From Chloroflexota bacterium (GTDB lineage Bacteria > Chloroflexota > Limnocylindria > Limnocylindrales > CSP1-4): 64,000 nucleotides of DNA. The translations under genes and the position numbers were made by a program. The stretch is from positions 34,355 through 98,354 of the forward strand of contig JAJXUG010000007.1 in assembly GCA_021783095.1 (NCBI GenBank). Reading direction: 5' to 3'. Positions 19,063 through 27,846 of this stretch are shown here, piece by piece. Every line of letters begins with the position of its first letter. The stretch's first letter is position 1. Under the pieces are notes generated by a model. That model was not told the origin of the DNA. It worked only from the letters and a program-made list of their open reading frames with translations, and ran no database searches.

Positions 19063-19889
19063 CCACCAACGTCACCTGGACCACCGCCCACGAGTACCGC
19101 GACATCCGCTACGAGCACTCGGGCACCGGCATCGCCAAGATCACCATCGACCGCCAGGCCGTCCGCAACGCGTTCCGGCCGCTCACGGTGCGCGAGATGA
19201 TCGACGCGTTCAACCGCATCCGCGACGACGCGACGGTCGGCTGCGTGCTCCTCACCGGCGCCGGCGACACGGCGTTCTGTGCCGGCGGCGACGCCAACTA
19301 CAAGAGCCACGACGGCGGCTACCTCGACGAGGACGGCCTCCCGCGGCTCAACGTCCTCGACCTCCAGCGCCAGATCCGCTCGCTCCCGGTCCCGGTGATC
19401 GCGCTCGTCAACGGCTTCGCGATCGGCGGCGGCCACGTCCTCCACGTCGTGTGCGACATGACGATCGCGAGCGAGAACGCAGTGTTCGGGCAGATCGGCC
19501 CGAAGGTGGGCTCGTTCGACGCCGGGTTCGGCGTCGGGCTGCTCGCACGGCTCGTGGGCGACAAGAAGGCCAAGGAGATCTGGTTCCTGTGCCGGCGGTA
19601 CTCGGCGCAGGAGGCCTACGAGATGAACCTGGTCAACAAGGTGGTGCCGCTGGCCGAGCTCGAGGCCGAGGGCGTGGCCTGGGCCGACGAGATCCTCGAG
19701 ATGAGCCCGACGGCGATCCGGTTCCTCAAGGCCTCGTTCCTCGTTGCCACCGATGGCCTCGCCGGGATGCAGGAGTTCGCGGGCCACGCGACCGGGCTCT
19801 ACTACACGACCGACGAGGCGCACGAGGGCTCGCAGGCGTTCCTCGCCAAGCGCAAGCCCGAGTACCGCAAGTTCCCGCGGCGGCCGTGA
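19059..19889 (+). CDS. menB: 1,4-dihydroxy-2-naphthoyl-CoA synthase
   Basis: Crotonase-fold enzyme that closes the second ring of the naphthoquinone (276 residues). [16 protein letters not shown] (about residue 71), [21 protein letters not shown] (about 112) and [16 protein letters not shown] (about 145) match MenB closely, as does the C-terminal [14 protein letters not shown]. The Gly in GQIGPKV marks the bicarbonate-dependent type I MenB rather than the type that supplies its own Asp. The GTG start at 19059 overlaps menH by 4 nt, with AGGAGG about 8 nt upstream. Confidence 0.97.
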   Translation: MTTNVTWTTAHEYRDIRYEHSGTGIAKITIDRQAVRNAFRPLTVREMIDAFNRIRDDATVGCVLLTGAGDTAFCAGGDANYKSHDGGYLDEDGLPRLNVLDLQRQIRSLPVPVIALVNGFAIGGGHVLHVVCDMTIASENAVFGQIGPKVGSFDAGFGVGLLARLVGDKKAKEIWFLCRRYSAQEAYEMNLVNKVVPLAELEAEGVAWADEILEMSPTAIRFLKASFLVATDGLAGMQEFAGHATGLYYTTDEAHEGSQAFLAKRKPEYRKFPRRP

Positions 19890-20827
19890 GCGTCGCGCCC
19901 GCCCCGGTGTCCAACCCCGCCGCACCCGCCGCACGCCCGTCGGCGGCCTCGATCTGGTGGCACGCCGCCCGCCCGAACACGCTGCCCGCAGCCCTTGCCG
20001 GAGTGATCGTGGGGCTCGGCGCGGGGCTGGGCGTTGGAGCGCCGTTCCGGGTCGACACGGCGCTCGGCTGCATCGCCGTCGCGCTGCTCCTCCAGGTGCT
20101 CGCGAACTTCGCCAACGACCTGTCGGACTTCCGCAAGGGCGCCGACACGGAGGCACGCCAGGGGCCGATGCGGGTGGCCGCGGCCGGGCTGGTGACGCCG
20201 CGCCAACTCGAGGTGGCCATCGCGACCACGATCGGCGCCGCCGGGCTGGTCGGCCTGTGGCTCGCATATGTCGGCGGGCCGGTGCTCATCGGGCTGGGCG
20301 TGCTCGCCGTGGTCGCGGCGCTGGCGTACACGGGCGGGCCGTGGCCGTACGGCTACCGCGGCCTGGGCGAGGTCTTCGTCTTCGTCTTCTTCGGGCTCGT
20401 CGCCGTCGTGGGGACCGCGTACCTCCAGGCCGGCCGGCTCGACCCGCTGTTCTTCGCCGCCTCGGTGCCCGTCGGGTCGCTGATCACGGCGATCCTCGTC
20501 GTGAACAACCTGCGCGACATCCCGACCGATCGCGCGGCGGGCAAGCGCACGCTGGCCGTGATTCTCGGTGAGCGGGCCACGCAGGCCGAATGGCTGGCGT
20601 TCGTGGCGGCGGCCTTCGCCGTGCCCGTCCTGCTGGCGATCGCAGGGCGATCCTGGGCGCTGCTGGTCACGCTGGTCGCCGCGCCGGTCGCCGTGCGGCT
20701 GTGGGGCACGGTCCGGGGCTTCACCGAGCGCCGGGAGCTCAACGTGGCCCTCAAGGGGACTGCCCGTCTCGCGCTCGTCGTGGCCGTGCTGTTCGCCCTG
20801 GGCCTGGCGGCCGGAGCGCGGTCGTGA
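19886..20827 (+). CDS. menA: 1,4-dihydroxy-2-naphthoate polyprenyltransferase
   Basis: UbiA-family integral membrane enzyme (313 residues, about eight to nine hydrophobic helices) that prenylates DHNA. The first Asp-rich motif is [11 protein letters not shown] (about residue 73) and the second is [19 protein letters not shown] (about 208); both bind the prenyl-diphosphate via Mg. [19 protein letters not shown] between them is typical of MenA. The start is GTG at 19886, overlapping menB as GTGA; the earlier open frame is antisense-like filler. The N-terminus is Ala/Pro-rich. Confidence 0.95.
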   Translation: MSVAPAPVSNPAAPAARPSAASIWWHAARPNTLPAALAGVIVGLGAGLGVGAPFRVDTALGCIAVALLLQVLANFANDLSDFRKGADTEARQGPMRVAAAGLVTPRQLEVAIATTIGAAGLVGLWLAYVGGPVLIGLGVLAVVAALAYTGGPWPYGYRGLGEVFVFVFFGLVAVVGTAYLQAGRLDPLFFAASVPVGSLITAILVVNNLRDIPTDRAAGKRTLAVILGERATQAEWLAFVAAAFAVPVLLAIAGRSWALLVTLVAAPVAVRLWGTVRGFTERRELNVALKGTARLALVVAVLFALGLAAGARS

Positions 20828-22005
20828 CGGCCATCACGCGGATCCACGCCGACAAGGTGATGATCCCGTTCCAACGGCCGTTCGCCACCAGCACGGGCAT
20901 GTGGCTGGCGCGCGAGGCGTGGATCATCCGGCTGGTCGACGCCGACGGGCGGACTGGCGCCGGCGAGGCGGTGGTGGAGCCGCAGGACGGGGCGGCGGCG
21001 TCGAGCGTCCTCGACCACCTCGTGCGCGACCTGGAGCGCTCGGACCCCGCGGACGGGCTGCCCAGCGCTGCAGAGCTCGAGCTCCACGGGTCGCCCGGGC
21101 GCGCGCTGCGGGCGGCGATCGACGCGGCGCGGTTCGACCTCGGGCTGCTTGATGGCGTGGTGTCGGGCGCCTTGGCGCGCCACGACTCGGAAGATGACGA
21201 CGCCGCCGATGGCGACGGCGTCGGCGTGAACGCGACATTGGCGTCGATGGGACCGCAGGCGTCTGCCGAGGCGGCGCGCCAGTCGGTCAGCGCCGGATTC
21301 ACGACGCTCAAGCTCAAGGCCGGGGCCGAGCGCGAGACCCAGGTCCTCGTCGATCGCGTCCGGGCGGTCCGCGAGGCCGTGGGCCCGGGCGTGCGACTGC
21401 GGCTCGACGTCAACGGAGCCTGGGACCTCGAGACGGCGACGGACCGGCTCGAGGCGCTGGCCCGGTTCGCGCTCGAGTACGTGGAACAGCCGCTCGCCGG
21501 CGACGACCCGGCCGCGATGGCGGAGCTCCGGCGCCGCGTCCGCGTCCCGCTGGCGGCCGACGAGACGGTGACCTCCGTGCGCGCGGCGCGGCTGCTGCTC
21601 GATGCCGGCGCCGTGGACGTGCTGGTCGTGAAGCCGGTGCGCGTCGGTGGGCTGGTGGCCGCGGCGGAGGTCGCGGAGCTGGCGGCGGATCGCGGCGTGC
21701 CCGTCGTGATCAGCACGCTGTTCGAGACCGGCGTGGGGATCGCGGCGGGACTGGCGCTGGCCGCAGCGCTGCCCGAGGTGCGCCTCGGGGGGCGGCTCGG
21801 CCACTCCCCCGACCACGGCCTCGCCACGGCCGGGCTGCTCGAGCACGACCTGCTCGAGGAGGGCCTGGTCCTCGACGGCGGGCTTCTGCGGACGCCGGGT
21901 GGGGCGCGTACTGGACGCCTGGGGATCCGCGTCAGCGAGCGGACGCTGGTCCGGTACTCGGCGGACCGTGCGGTTGGGCCGGTCTGGGAGGCGTGGGACG
22001 CGTGA
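20824..22005 (+). CDS. menC: o-Succinylbenzoate synthase
   Basis: Enolase-superfamily dehydratase of 393 residues converting SHCHC to OSB. The catalytic Lys pair lies in TTLKLKAG (about residue 160). Metal ligands are Asp in RLDVNGAW, Glu in YVEQPL and Asp in AADETV. The second Lys is in VLVVKPVRVGG, and VISTLFETGVGIAAGL follows. The start is GTG at 20824 (GTGA with menA). A short acidic insert (HDSEDDDAADGDG, about residues 120-132) just before the barrel is unusual. Confidence 0.95.
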   Translation: MTAITRIHADKVMIPFQRPFATSTGMWLAREAWIIRLVDADGRTGAGEAVVEPQDGAAASSVLDHLVRDLERSDPADGLPSAAELELHGSPGRALRAAIDAARFDLGLLDGVVSGALARHDSEDDDAADGDGVGVNATLASMGPQASAEAARQSVSAGFTTLKLKAGAERETQVLVDRVRAVREAVGPGVRLRLDVNGAWDLETATDRLEALARFALEYVEQPLAGDDPAAMAELRRRVRVPLAADETVTSVRAARLLLDAGAVDVLVVKPVRVGGLVAAAEVAELAADRGVPVVISTLFETGVGIAAGLALAAALPEVRLGGRLGHSPDHGLATAGLLEHDLLEEGLVLDGGLLRTPGGARTGRLGIRVSERTLVRYSADRAVGPVWEAWDA

Positions 22006-24134
22006 GCGAGCTGGCCGGTTGGGTGTCCGCGGGGGATCGGCTCCGGGAGCTCGCATCGACGAGGGGCGATGCGACGGCGCTGGTCGAGGGGGCGGTCGTG
22101 ACGACCTGGGCGAAGCTCGACGCGGCGGCCGACGTGGCGGGTCAGGGCGTGACGCCGGGCGACGTCGTCCCGTTCGACGCTCCCGCGGGGGCGTGGACCA
22201 TCGCGCGGATCCTCGGCGTGCTCCGAGCGGGTGGGGTCGCGGCACCGCTGCCGACGGGGATGACGCCGGCCGAACGCGCGGCGATGCTCGAGGTGCTGCG
22301 CGATGCCCCCGTTCCGCCGTGCACTGCGCTGGTCGTCATGACGTCCGGGACCGCTGGGCGGCCGAAGGGCGTGGCCCACTCGGAGGCGAGCCTGGCGGCA
22401 TCGGCTGCGGCGTGGCGGGCAGCGCTGCCGCCGGCGACGGGCTGGATCCTCGCCCTCGGCCTCGCCCACGTGGCGGGCCTCGGCGTCGTGTGGCGTGCGA
22501 TCGCCGATGGCGTGCCGATCCGGATCGTCCCCGCCGCCGATCCAGCAGCGCTCGCCGACGCGATCCGCGACCCGGGGATGTCGCACGTCTCGCTCGTGCC
22601 CGCGCAGCTGGTCCGCCTGCTCGACCTGCTCGGCGACGCTCCGCCCCCGCCGAGCCTGCGCGCTGTCCCGCTGGGCGGCGGCGCGGTCCCGGAGGCCCTG
22701 GTCCGCCGCGCGCTTGCCGCCGGCTGGCCGGTGGCGCCCACGTACGGGCTGTCCGAGATGGGCTCGGGCGTGACCGCGCTGCCCGTCGCGGAGGCGGCGC
22801 TGGCGCCTGGGAGCGCTGGCCGGCCGCTGCCGGGGATGACGGTCTCGATCGCCGACCCGGACGCGGACGGCGTGGGCGAGATCTTGGTCGCCGGCCCATC
22901 GGCGTTCCTCGGCTACCTGGGCGAACGGCCCCGAGTCGCCGGCGAGCCGTTCCAGACCGGCGACCTCGGGCGGCTCGACTCGGGCGGGCGCCTGGTCGTC
23001 GTTGATCGGCGGACGGACCGCATCGTGCGCGGCGGCGAGAACATCGCGCCCGCCGAGGTCGAGGCCGTGCTCGCGGCGCACCCGTCGATCGCCGACGCTG
23101 GGGTCGTGGCGCGGCGCGACGCTGCCCTCGGCCAGGTCCCGGTGGCCGCCATCGTCCTCGGCGACGGCGCGCCGGACCCGGGCGACGCGGAACTCGCGGC
23201 GCACTGTCGTGGGCAGCTCGCCGGCTTCAAGGTCCCGGTGGCCTTCGTGCGACTCGACATCCTGCCGCGCGGCTCGTCGGGCAAGCTGCGCCGGTCGGAC
23301 CTTCGGGCGCTGATCGACGGTGCCCCCGAGGGCCAGCTTGCGCGGTCTGGCGGCGACCGGATCGGCTGGCGGATCAGCGGCGACGGGCCGCGCCAGCTCG
23401 TCCTGCTCCACGGCACCCTCTCGTCGGCGCGGCAGCTGGACCTCCTCGCCCGCGAGCTCGCCGCTGCGTGTGGCGCCACGGTCCACGCGCTCGACCGGCG
23501 GGGGAGCGGGACTGGCCGTCTCGCCGAGCCGCGCCCGCTCGACATCCGCCTCCACGTCGCCGACGTGGTCGCGTACCTCGACGCCCGCGGGATCGACCGC
23601 GCCGACCTGGTCGGCGTCAGCTTCGGCGGCGTGGTGGCGCTCGAGACCGCGGCCCGGCAGCCGGCGCGGGTCGCAACCGTGGTGGCCTACGAGCCGCCGT
23701 ACGGACCGGTTGTCAGGGACGACATGGGGGTCGAGTTCCCGCCAGTCGTCGGGCGCGTCCAGGCGGCGTACGAGGCGGGCGGGTCAGCCGCGGCGGCGGA
23801 GCTCTTCTTGCGGACCGTCGCGGGCGACGCGGCGTGGGAGCGGCTCTCGGAGCGGAGTCGAAGCTCGCTCGCGCAGGAGGGCGTGGGCGCGGTTGCCGAC
23901 GCCACGCAGGACGGGTTCGACCCGGACGGCCTGGCCCGGATCTGCGCCCCGGTGCTGCTGCTGACCGGCGGCGCGAGCGACGCCTTCTACACGCCCATCG
24001 CCGACGAGCTCGCCCGACGCATCCCGGGCGCCCGCCGCGCTACCCTCGAGGGGCTCGCCCACACGGCGCCGATCAACCGGCCCAACCGCGTCGTCGAAGC
24101 CATTCGCGCCTTCCTGGAGTCCCTTCCCGCATGA
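22002..24134 (+). CDS. menE: MenE (OSB-CoA ligase) fused to an alpha/beta hydrolase
   Basis: A 710-residue two-domain protein. Residues about 1-440 are an acyl-adenylate-forming ligase: VVMTSGTAGRPKGVAHSE, PTYGLSEMGSGV, TGDLGRLD, DRIVRGGENIAPAEVE and the adenylation Lys in PRGSSGKLRRSD. By operon context this is MenE, activating o-succinylbenzoate. Residues about 455-710 are a full alpha/beta hydrolase: LVLLHGTLSS, nucleophile GVSFGGVVAL (Ser about 540), acid in GGASDAFY and His in GLAHTAP. Typical MenE ends at the ligase. The hydrolase could be the missing DHNA-CoA thioesterase or an editing thioesterase; this is inference. GTG at 22002 (GTGA overlap) is preferred to the GTG at 21993. Confidence 0.9.
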   Translation: MSELAGWVSAGDRLRELASTRGDATALVEGAVVTTWAKLDAAADVAGQGVTPGDVVPFDAPAGAWTIARILGVLRAGGVAAPLPTGMTPAERAAMLEVLRDAPVPPCTALVVMTSGTAGRPKGVAHSEASLAASAAAWRAALPPATGWILALGLAHVAGLGVVWRAIADGVPIRIVPAADPAALADAIRDPGMSHVSLVPAQLVRLLDLLGDAPPPPSLRAVPLGGGAVPEALVRRALAAGWPVAPTYGLSEMGSGVTALPVAEAALAPGSAGRPLPGMTVSIADPDADGVGEILVAGPSAFLGYLGERPRVAGEPFQTGDLGRLDSGGRLVVVDRRTDRIVRGGENIAPAEVEAVLAAHPSIADAGVVARRDAALGQVPVAAIVLGDGAPDPGDAELAAHCRGQLAGFKVPVAFVRLDILPRGSSGKLRRSDLRALIDGAPEGQLARSGGDRIGWRISGDGPRQLVLLHGTLSSARQLDLLARELAAACGATVHALDRRGSGTGRLAEPRPLDIRLHVADVVAYLDARGIDRADLVGVSFGGVVALETAARQPARVATVVAYEPPYGPVVRDDMGVEFPPVVGRVQAAYEAGGSAAAAELFLRTVAGDAAWERLSERSRSSLAQEGVGAVADATQDGFDPDGLARICAPVLLLTGGASDAFYTPIADELARRIPGARRATLEGLAHTAPINRPNRVVEAIRAFLESLPA

Positions 24135-24880
24135 CCGCCCTCCCGCCCGACCACACGCCCTCCGGCGCCTCCACGGGTGCCGGGAACGCCGCGCCCGCGC
24201 CCGAGGTCCGGGTGATGTTCGACCGCATCGCCGGCCGCTACGACCTGATGAACCTGCTGATCTCGGCGTTCCAGGAGCCGCGGTGGCGACGGCGGCTCGT
24301 GGATGCTGCTGGGCTCCGGCCGGGCGACGCTGCGCTCGACGTGGCGTCGGGCACCGGCAAGGTGGCAGCAGACCTCTCAACCCGGGTGGGCGCCTCCGGC
24401 CGAATCCTGGGCGTCGACCTGTCGCCGGGCATGACCGCCGTGGCGCAGAGGCGGTACGCGAACCAACCGGGGCTCGGCTACATGGTCGGCAACGCGATGG
24501 ACCTGCCCACCGGCGACGGCGAGTTCGACGCGGCAACCATCGCCTTCGGCATGCGCAACCTGCCCGACTACCGCCGCGGCTTCGCGGAGATGGCGCGCTC
24601 CGTCCGACCCGGCGGCCGCGTGCTGTGCCTCGAGATCGCCCGGCCCCGCAGCCGCCTGGCGCGCTTCATGCGCTGGTGGTTCGACCGGATCGTCCCGGTC
24701 ATCGGCCGCCTCGCCGGCCAGGGGCCCGCCTACGGCTACCTCGTCCGTAGCGTCCAGGCCTACCCATCTCCCGAGCGGATCGCGGAGATCATGACCGAGG
24801 TCGGCCTCGTCGACGTGCGCTGGACCGGCCTCACCGGGGGAATCGTCACGCTGCACCAGGGAACCGTCCCCGAGCGGTAG
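24131..24880 (+). CDS. menG: Demethylmenaquinone methyltransferase
   Basis: SAM-dependent C-methyltransferase of the UbiE/MenG family (249 residues) performing the last step of menaquinone synthesis. VRVMFDRIAGRYDLMNLL (about residue 31), the SAM loop LDVASGTGKVA (about 72), GNAMDLP (about 122), TIAFGMRNLPD (about 137) and PGGRVLCLEI are the family markers. No ubiquinone genes are present, so MenG is the better name. ATG at 24131 overlaps menE as ATGA. It is the last gene of the operon. Confidence 0.95.
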   Translation: MTALPPDHTPSGASTGAGNAAPAPEVRVMFDRIAGRYDLMNLLISAFQEPRWRRRLVDAAGLRPGDAALDVASGTGKVAADLSTRVGASGRILGVDLSPGMTAVAQRRYANQPGLGYMVGNAMDLPTGDGEFDAATIAFGMRNLPDYRRGFAEMARSVRPGGRVLCLEIARPRSRLARFMRWWFDRIVPVIGRLAGQGPAYGYLVRSVQAYPSPERIAEIMTEVGLVDVRWTGLTGGIVTLHQGTVPER

Positions 24881-24895
24881 CGCGGCTTCGCCCAC

Positions 24896-24912
24896 CGCCC
24901 CCGCCTGGGGCG
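24896..24912 (+). terminator. Weak candidate terminator after menG
   Basis: CGCCCC/GGGGCG stem with a 5-nt loop 16 nt after the stop. No T-run. Confidence 0.3.
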
Positions 24913-24962
24913 CCCTGGAAACCTCGCCATCGACGTGAGCCGACCGGCTCTCCGGGAGGGCT

Positions 24963-25020
24963 CCGCTGGGGAGGCAGGGTGCGAGATGCTTCGATTCTGG
25001 CGGAAGCATCGTGCCGGACC
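24963..25020 (+). repeat. Left inverted repeat flanking the arsR-like gene
   Basis: A 58-nt sequence that recurs in opposite orientation at 25496-25551 with about 49 of 56 aligned positions identical. It contains a self-complementary hairpin, GATGCTTC/GAAGCATC with a 10-nt loop (8-bp perfect stem). Confidence 0.8.
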
Positions 25021-25078
25021 GCCATGCGAGCGCGGGGCTCGGTGCCGCTTGACCCGGTCAGGGCCGCTGCCCGGGCCA

Positions 25079-25417
25079 TCAGTCGGGGTCGGTGCGTGAT
25101 CCGCGGGCCGTGGCCCACCGCGAGAGGAGCGACTCCTCGAGTGCGAGGTCGGTCCCGGCGAGCCAGGCGAGTATCCGACCCTGCGCTCGCGTGTCGATGG
25201 CGTACATCCGACGCCGACCGTCGATGCGCGACCGGGCGACCCGGACCAGTCCGGCCCCAGCCAACAGGCCGAGCTGGCGGCTGATCGCGGGGAGGCTCAA
25301 CCCGAGCTCGCGGGACAGCTCGGTGGGATGCCGAGGATGAAGGGCGATCAGCGCGACGATCGTTCGCCGGGTGTCGTCGGCCAGGAGTGCGATGCCGGAT
25401 CCGGTGCGTCGAGTCAT
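25079..25417 (-). CDS. ArsR-like winged-helix regulator
   Basis: A 112-residue protein with an ArsR/HTH_20-type winged helix: LADDTRRTIVALIALHPRHPTELSRELGLSLPAISRQLGLLAGAGLV split across helices 1-4 (about residues 10-56), then the wing VARSRIDGRRRMYAID. No Cys metal site is present, so a metal is not an obvious ligand. The start is uncertain: ATG 25417 gives the canonical N-terminus and has GATGCT 6 nt upstream; ATG 25465 would add 16 residues. The gene is bracketed by inward-facing inverted repeats, so it may be a mobile or duplicated cassette. It is convergent with the men operon. Confidence 0.8.
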   Translation of the reverse strand: MTRRTGSGIALLADDTRRTIVALIALHPRHPTELSRELGLSLPAISRQLGLLAGAGLVRVARSRIDGRRRMYAIDTRAQGRILAWLAGTDLALEESLLSRWATARGSRTDPD

Positions 25418-25495
25418 CTTCGGAGCATCGCGTTCGACGCTTACTGCCGTCTTATGAGCCGCCATCGGAGAACCACACCACCCGACTGACCATTC

Positions 25496-25551
25496 GGTCC
25501 GAGGCGATCCTTCCGCCAGATCCGAAGCATCTCGCACCCCCACCCCAGCGG
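25496..25551 (-). repeat. Right inverted repeat flanking the arsR-like gene
   Basis: Inverted copy of 24963-25020. Seven mismatches and one 2-nt gap. It lies about 80 bp upstream of the arsR start and is read in the same direction as the gene, so it may also act as its leader. The hairpin has one stem mismatch here. Confidence 0.8.
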
Positions 25552-25676
25552 CAGTGTCTCCCCGGCGGACTGTGCCGGACAGCAGTCGCCGACGGCAAGG
25601 CCGAGGCGCCAGCCGGCGAACGCCGCGGCCGGGCGAGGTCGCAGGCGAGCATCCGGCGTCCTGGCAGACCGCCCGC

Positions 25677-25955
25677 TCAGCGGTGGCGGGCCGGGTCCAG
25701 GAGTCGGTCGACCCAGACGCGGATCTCGTCGTGCTGGTCGCTGCAGGAGTTCCATACCGCGCCTGCCCAGCGCTGGACTGCCTCGGCCTGACCCTCCGGC
25801 GAGTTGGCCCAGGCGCCGGCGGCGACGACATCGGCGGCCGTCATGCCGGCCGGCGCCGCAGGCGGGCGATCGGGCGCCACAGCGCCACGCCACCAGTCGG
25901 GCGGTAGGAGACCGCAGCCTGGGCACGCGGCGTCGGAAACGGACTGGCCGGTCAT
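25677..25955 (-). CDS. Small hypothetical protein with CxxC
   Basis: About 92 residues from ATG 25955, or 109 from ATG 26006. It has an N-terminal CPGCG motif (about residue 11), an aromatic patch PPDWW, then an amphipathic segment rich in Trp (QRWAGAVWN, IRVWVDRLL). No family recognised. No Shine-Dalgarno and no TAnnnT box fixes the start. It is divergent from the ABC transporter genes. Coding status is supported only by composition and the open frame. Confidence 0.45.
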   Translation of the reverse strand: MTGQSVSDAACPGCGLLPPDWWRGAVAPDRPPAAPAGMTAADVVAAGAWANSPEGQAEAVQRWAGAVWNSCSDQHDEIRVWVDRLLDPARHR

Positions 25956-26028
25956 CACGGAGGAGTGTGCCGGAGACCTCGATGATGCTCGGAGGGCCGG
26001 TGCCATACAGCTGTCACCGGGCCTCCGG

Positions 26029-26034
26029 TAGCAT
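26029..26034 (+). promoter_or_regulatory. -10 box of the ABC transporter operon (TAGCAT)
   Basis: TAGCAT ends 9 nt before the ATG at 26044. No Shine-Dalgarno. Confidence 0.45.
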
Positions 26035-26043
26035 GGCCGTCCC

Positions 26044-26991
26044 ATGACCACTCAGCCAGCGCCCGCCCGGGCGCCGCTCATCGCTGCCCGCGGGCTGACC
26101 AAGCGATTCGGCAGCTTCACTGCTGTTGACGCCATCGACTTCGACGTCGCGCCCGGCGAGAGCTTCGGCTTCCTCGGCCCCAACGGCGCGGGCAAGACGA
26201 GCACGATGCGGATGATCGGCTGCATCTCGCCGGTCACCGACGGCAAGCTGAGCATCCTGGGCCTGGACCCGTCGAGCGACGGCCCGCGGATCCGGGGACA
26301 GCTGGGCGTCGTGCCGCAGGAGGACTCGCTCGACACCGACCTCTCAGTCATCGACAACCTGATCATCTACGGGCGCTACTTCGGCCTGTCGCGCGCGGAG
26401 TGCACCCGGCGCGCCCATGAGATGCTCGAGTTCGCCCAGCTGACCGAGCGCGCCAACGACAGGGTGGAGCCGCTCTCGGGCGGCATGAAGCGGCGCCTGA
26501 CGATCGCCCGCGCCCTGATCAACGAGCCCTCGATCCTGCTCCTCGACGAGCCCACCACCGGCCTCGACCCGCAGGCCAGACACCTCCTCTGGGAGCGCCT
26601 CTACCGGCTCAAGCAGCGCGGCGTGACGCTCGTCCTCACGACGCACTACATGGATGAGGCCGAGCAGCTGTGCGATCGGCTGGTGGTCATGGACAAGGCC
26701 AAGATCGTGGCCGAGGGCTCGCCCCGCCAGCTGATCGAGCGCTACTCCAGCCGCGAGGTCACCGAGCTCCGCTTCCCGGTGGGCATCCAGGAGACGCTGG
26801 GTGACCGACTGGCCGGCATCGGCGACCGCATCGACCTCCTGCCGGACCGCGTCCTGGTCTACACGAGCGACGGCGAGGCGGTCTCGAACGCGGTCCACGC
26901 GCGGGGCCTCGAGCCGGAGACGGTGCTGGTCCGCCGGAGCTCGCTCGAGGACGTGTTCCTGCGGCTGACGGGCCGCTCGCTGGTGGACTGA
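26044..26991 (+). CDS. ABC transporter ATP-binding protein (NodI/DrrA type)
   Basis: Nucleotide-binding subunit of an ABC-2 exporter (315 residues). Walker A is GPNGAGKTST (about residue 47), the Q-loop VVPQED, the signature LSGGMKRRL (about 146), Walker B ILLLDEPTTGLD (about 165) and the H-loop TTHYMDEAEQ. The C-terminal about 80 residues are the extra domain seen in NodI/DrrA-type ATPases. The cargo is unknown; relatives export drugs, lipids or polysaccharides. Two permease genes follow at 4 and 2 nt spacing. Confidence 0.95.
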   Translation: MTTQPAPARAPLIAARGLTKRFGSFTAVDAIDFDVAPGESFGFLGPNGAGKTSTMRMIGCISPVTDGKLSILGLDPSSDGPRIRGQLGVVPQEDSLDTDLSVIDNLIIYGRYFGLSRAECTRRAHEMLEFAQLTERANDRVEPLSGGMKRRLTIARALINEPSILLLDEPTTGLDPQARHLLWERLYRLKQRGVTLVLTTHYMDEAEQLCDRLVVMDKAKIVAEGSPRQLIERYSSREVTELRFPVGIQETLGDRLAGIGDRIDLLPDRVLVYTSDGEAVSNAVHARGLEPETVLVRRSSLEDVFLRLTGRSLVD

Positions 26992-26995
26992 GCCG

Positions 26996-27844
26996 ATGGC
27001 CCTCGCGTCGTCCGCACCCGTCCCGACGCTTCCCGCCACGGGGGACCGCGTCCCGCGCCCCGACCCGGTCAACGCCTTCCGGGCCTCGTACGAGCACCAG
27101 ATCCTGCTCTACCTGCGCAACTGGCGCGGCTCCCTGTTCAGCAACTTCGCGCAGCCGGTGCTGTTCCTGCTCGCGATGGGCGTGGGCCTGGGCACGTACG
27201 TGGACAAGGGCGGCCCGGACGCCACGGGCGGCGTCTCGTACCTCCAGTTCCTCGCGCCCGCGCTGCTCGTCTCGTCGGTCATGCAGGGCGCCGCGGGGGA
27301 GGGGACCTTCCCGGTGCTGGCCGGCTTCCGCTGGACCCGCCGCTACCACGCGATGTACGCGACGCCACTGACGCCGACGGCGATCGCCTTCGGCCAGCTG
27401 GCCTGGAACGCCACCCACGCGCTGATGGTCGGCTCAATCTTCGCCGTCGTCATCGTGCTGTTCGGCGCCGCGGCCACGCCCGGGATTCTGTGGTCCGTGC
27501 CGATCGGCGTGCTCACCGGCATCGCGTTCTCGGCGCCCATCGCCGCCTACATGACCAGCCAGCGCGACACGACCGCGTGGAACAACATCTGGCGCTTCGG
27601 GATCACGCCGCTGTTCCTGTTCAGCGGCACGTTCTTCCCGATCGAGCGGCTGCCGGATGTGATCCGGCCGCTGGCGTGGCTCCTGCCGCTCTGGCATGGC
27701 GTCGACCTGGCGCGGGCGCTGGCGCTGGGCACGGCCGGCCAGGAGCCGCTGCTCCACCTCGCGCACCTGGCGATCCTCGTGGTCGTGGCGGCGCTCGGCG
27801 CCTGGGCGATGTTCGTCCGGTTCCGCCGGCAGCTGGAGAAGTAG
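26996..27844 (+). CDS. ABC-2 type permease, subunit 1
   Basis: A 282-residue membrane protein with six predicted helices (about residues 45-65, 85-110, 138-160, 170-190, 200-225 and 252-275). It shows the ABC-2/NodJ pattern, including QPVLFLLAMGVGLG, FRWTRRYHAMYATPLTP and the final LFLFSGTFFPIERLPD motif. Pairs with the next permease as a heterodimer. Starts 4 nt after the ATPase stop. Confidence 0.93.
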   Translation: MALASSAPVPTLPATGDRVPRPDPVNAFRASYEHQILLYLRNWRGSLFSNFAQPVLFLLAMGVGLGTYVDKGGPDATGGVSYLQFLAPALLVSSVMQGAAGEGTFPVLAGFRWTRRYHAMYATPLTPTAIAFGQLAWNATHALMVGSIFAVVIVLFGAAATPGILWSVPIGVLTGIAFSAPIAAYMTSQRDTTAWNNIWRFGITPLFLFSGTFFPIERLPDVIRPLAWLLPLWHGVDLARALALGTAGQEPLLHLAHLAILVVVAALGAWAMFVRFRRQLEK

Positions 27845-27846
27845 CG

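Noticed and set aside
23391..24134. The hydrolase half of menE as a separate gene, or as the pathway's MenH
   Set aside because: The frame is continuous with the ligase and no ribosome site or start precedes it. A separate MenH with the HGFTG loop exists at 18247.
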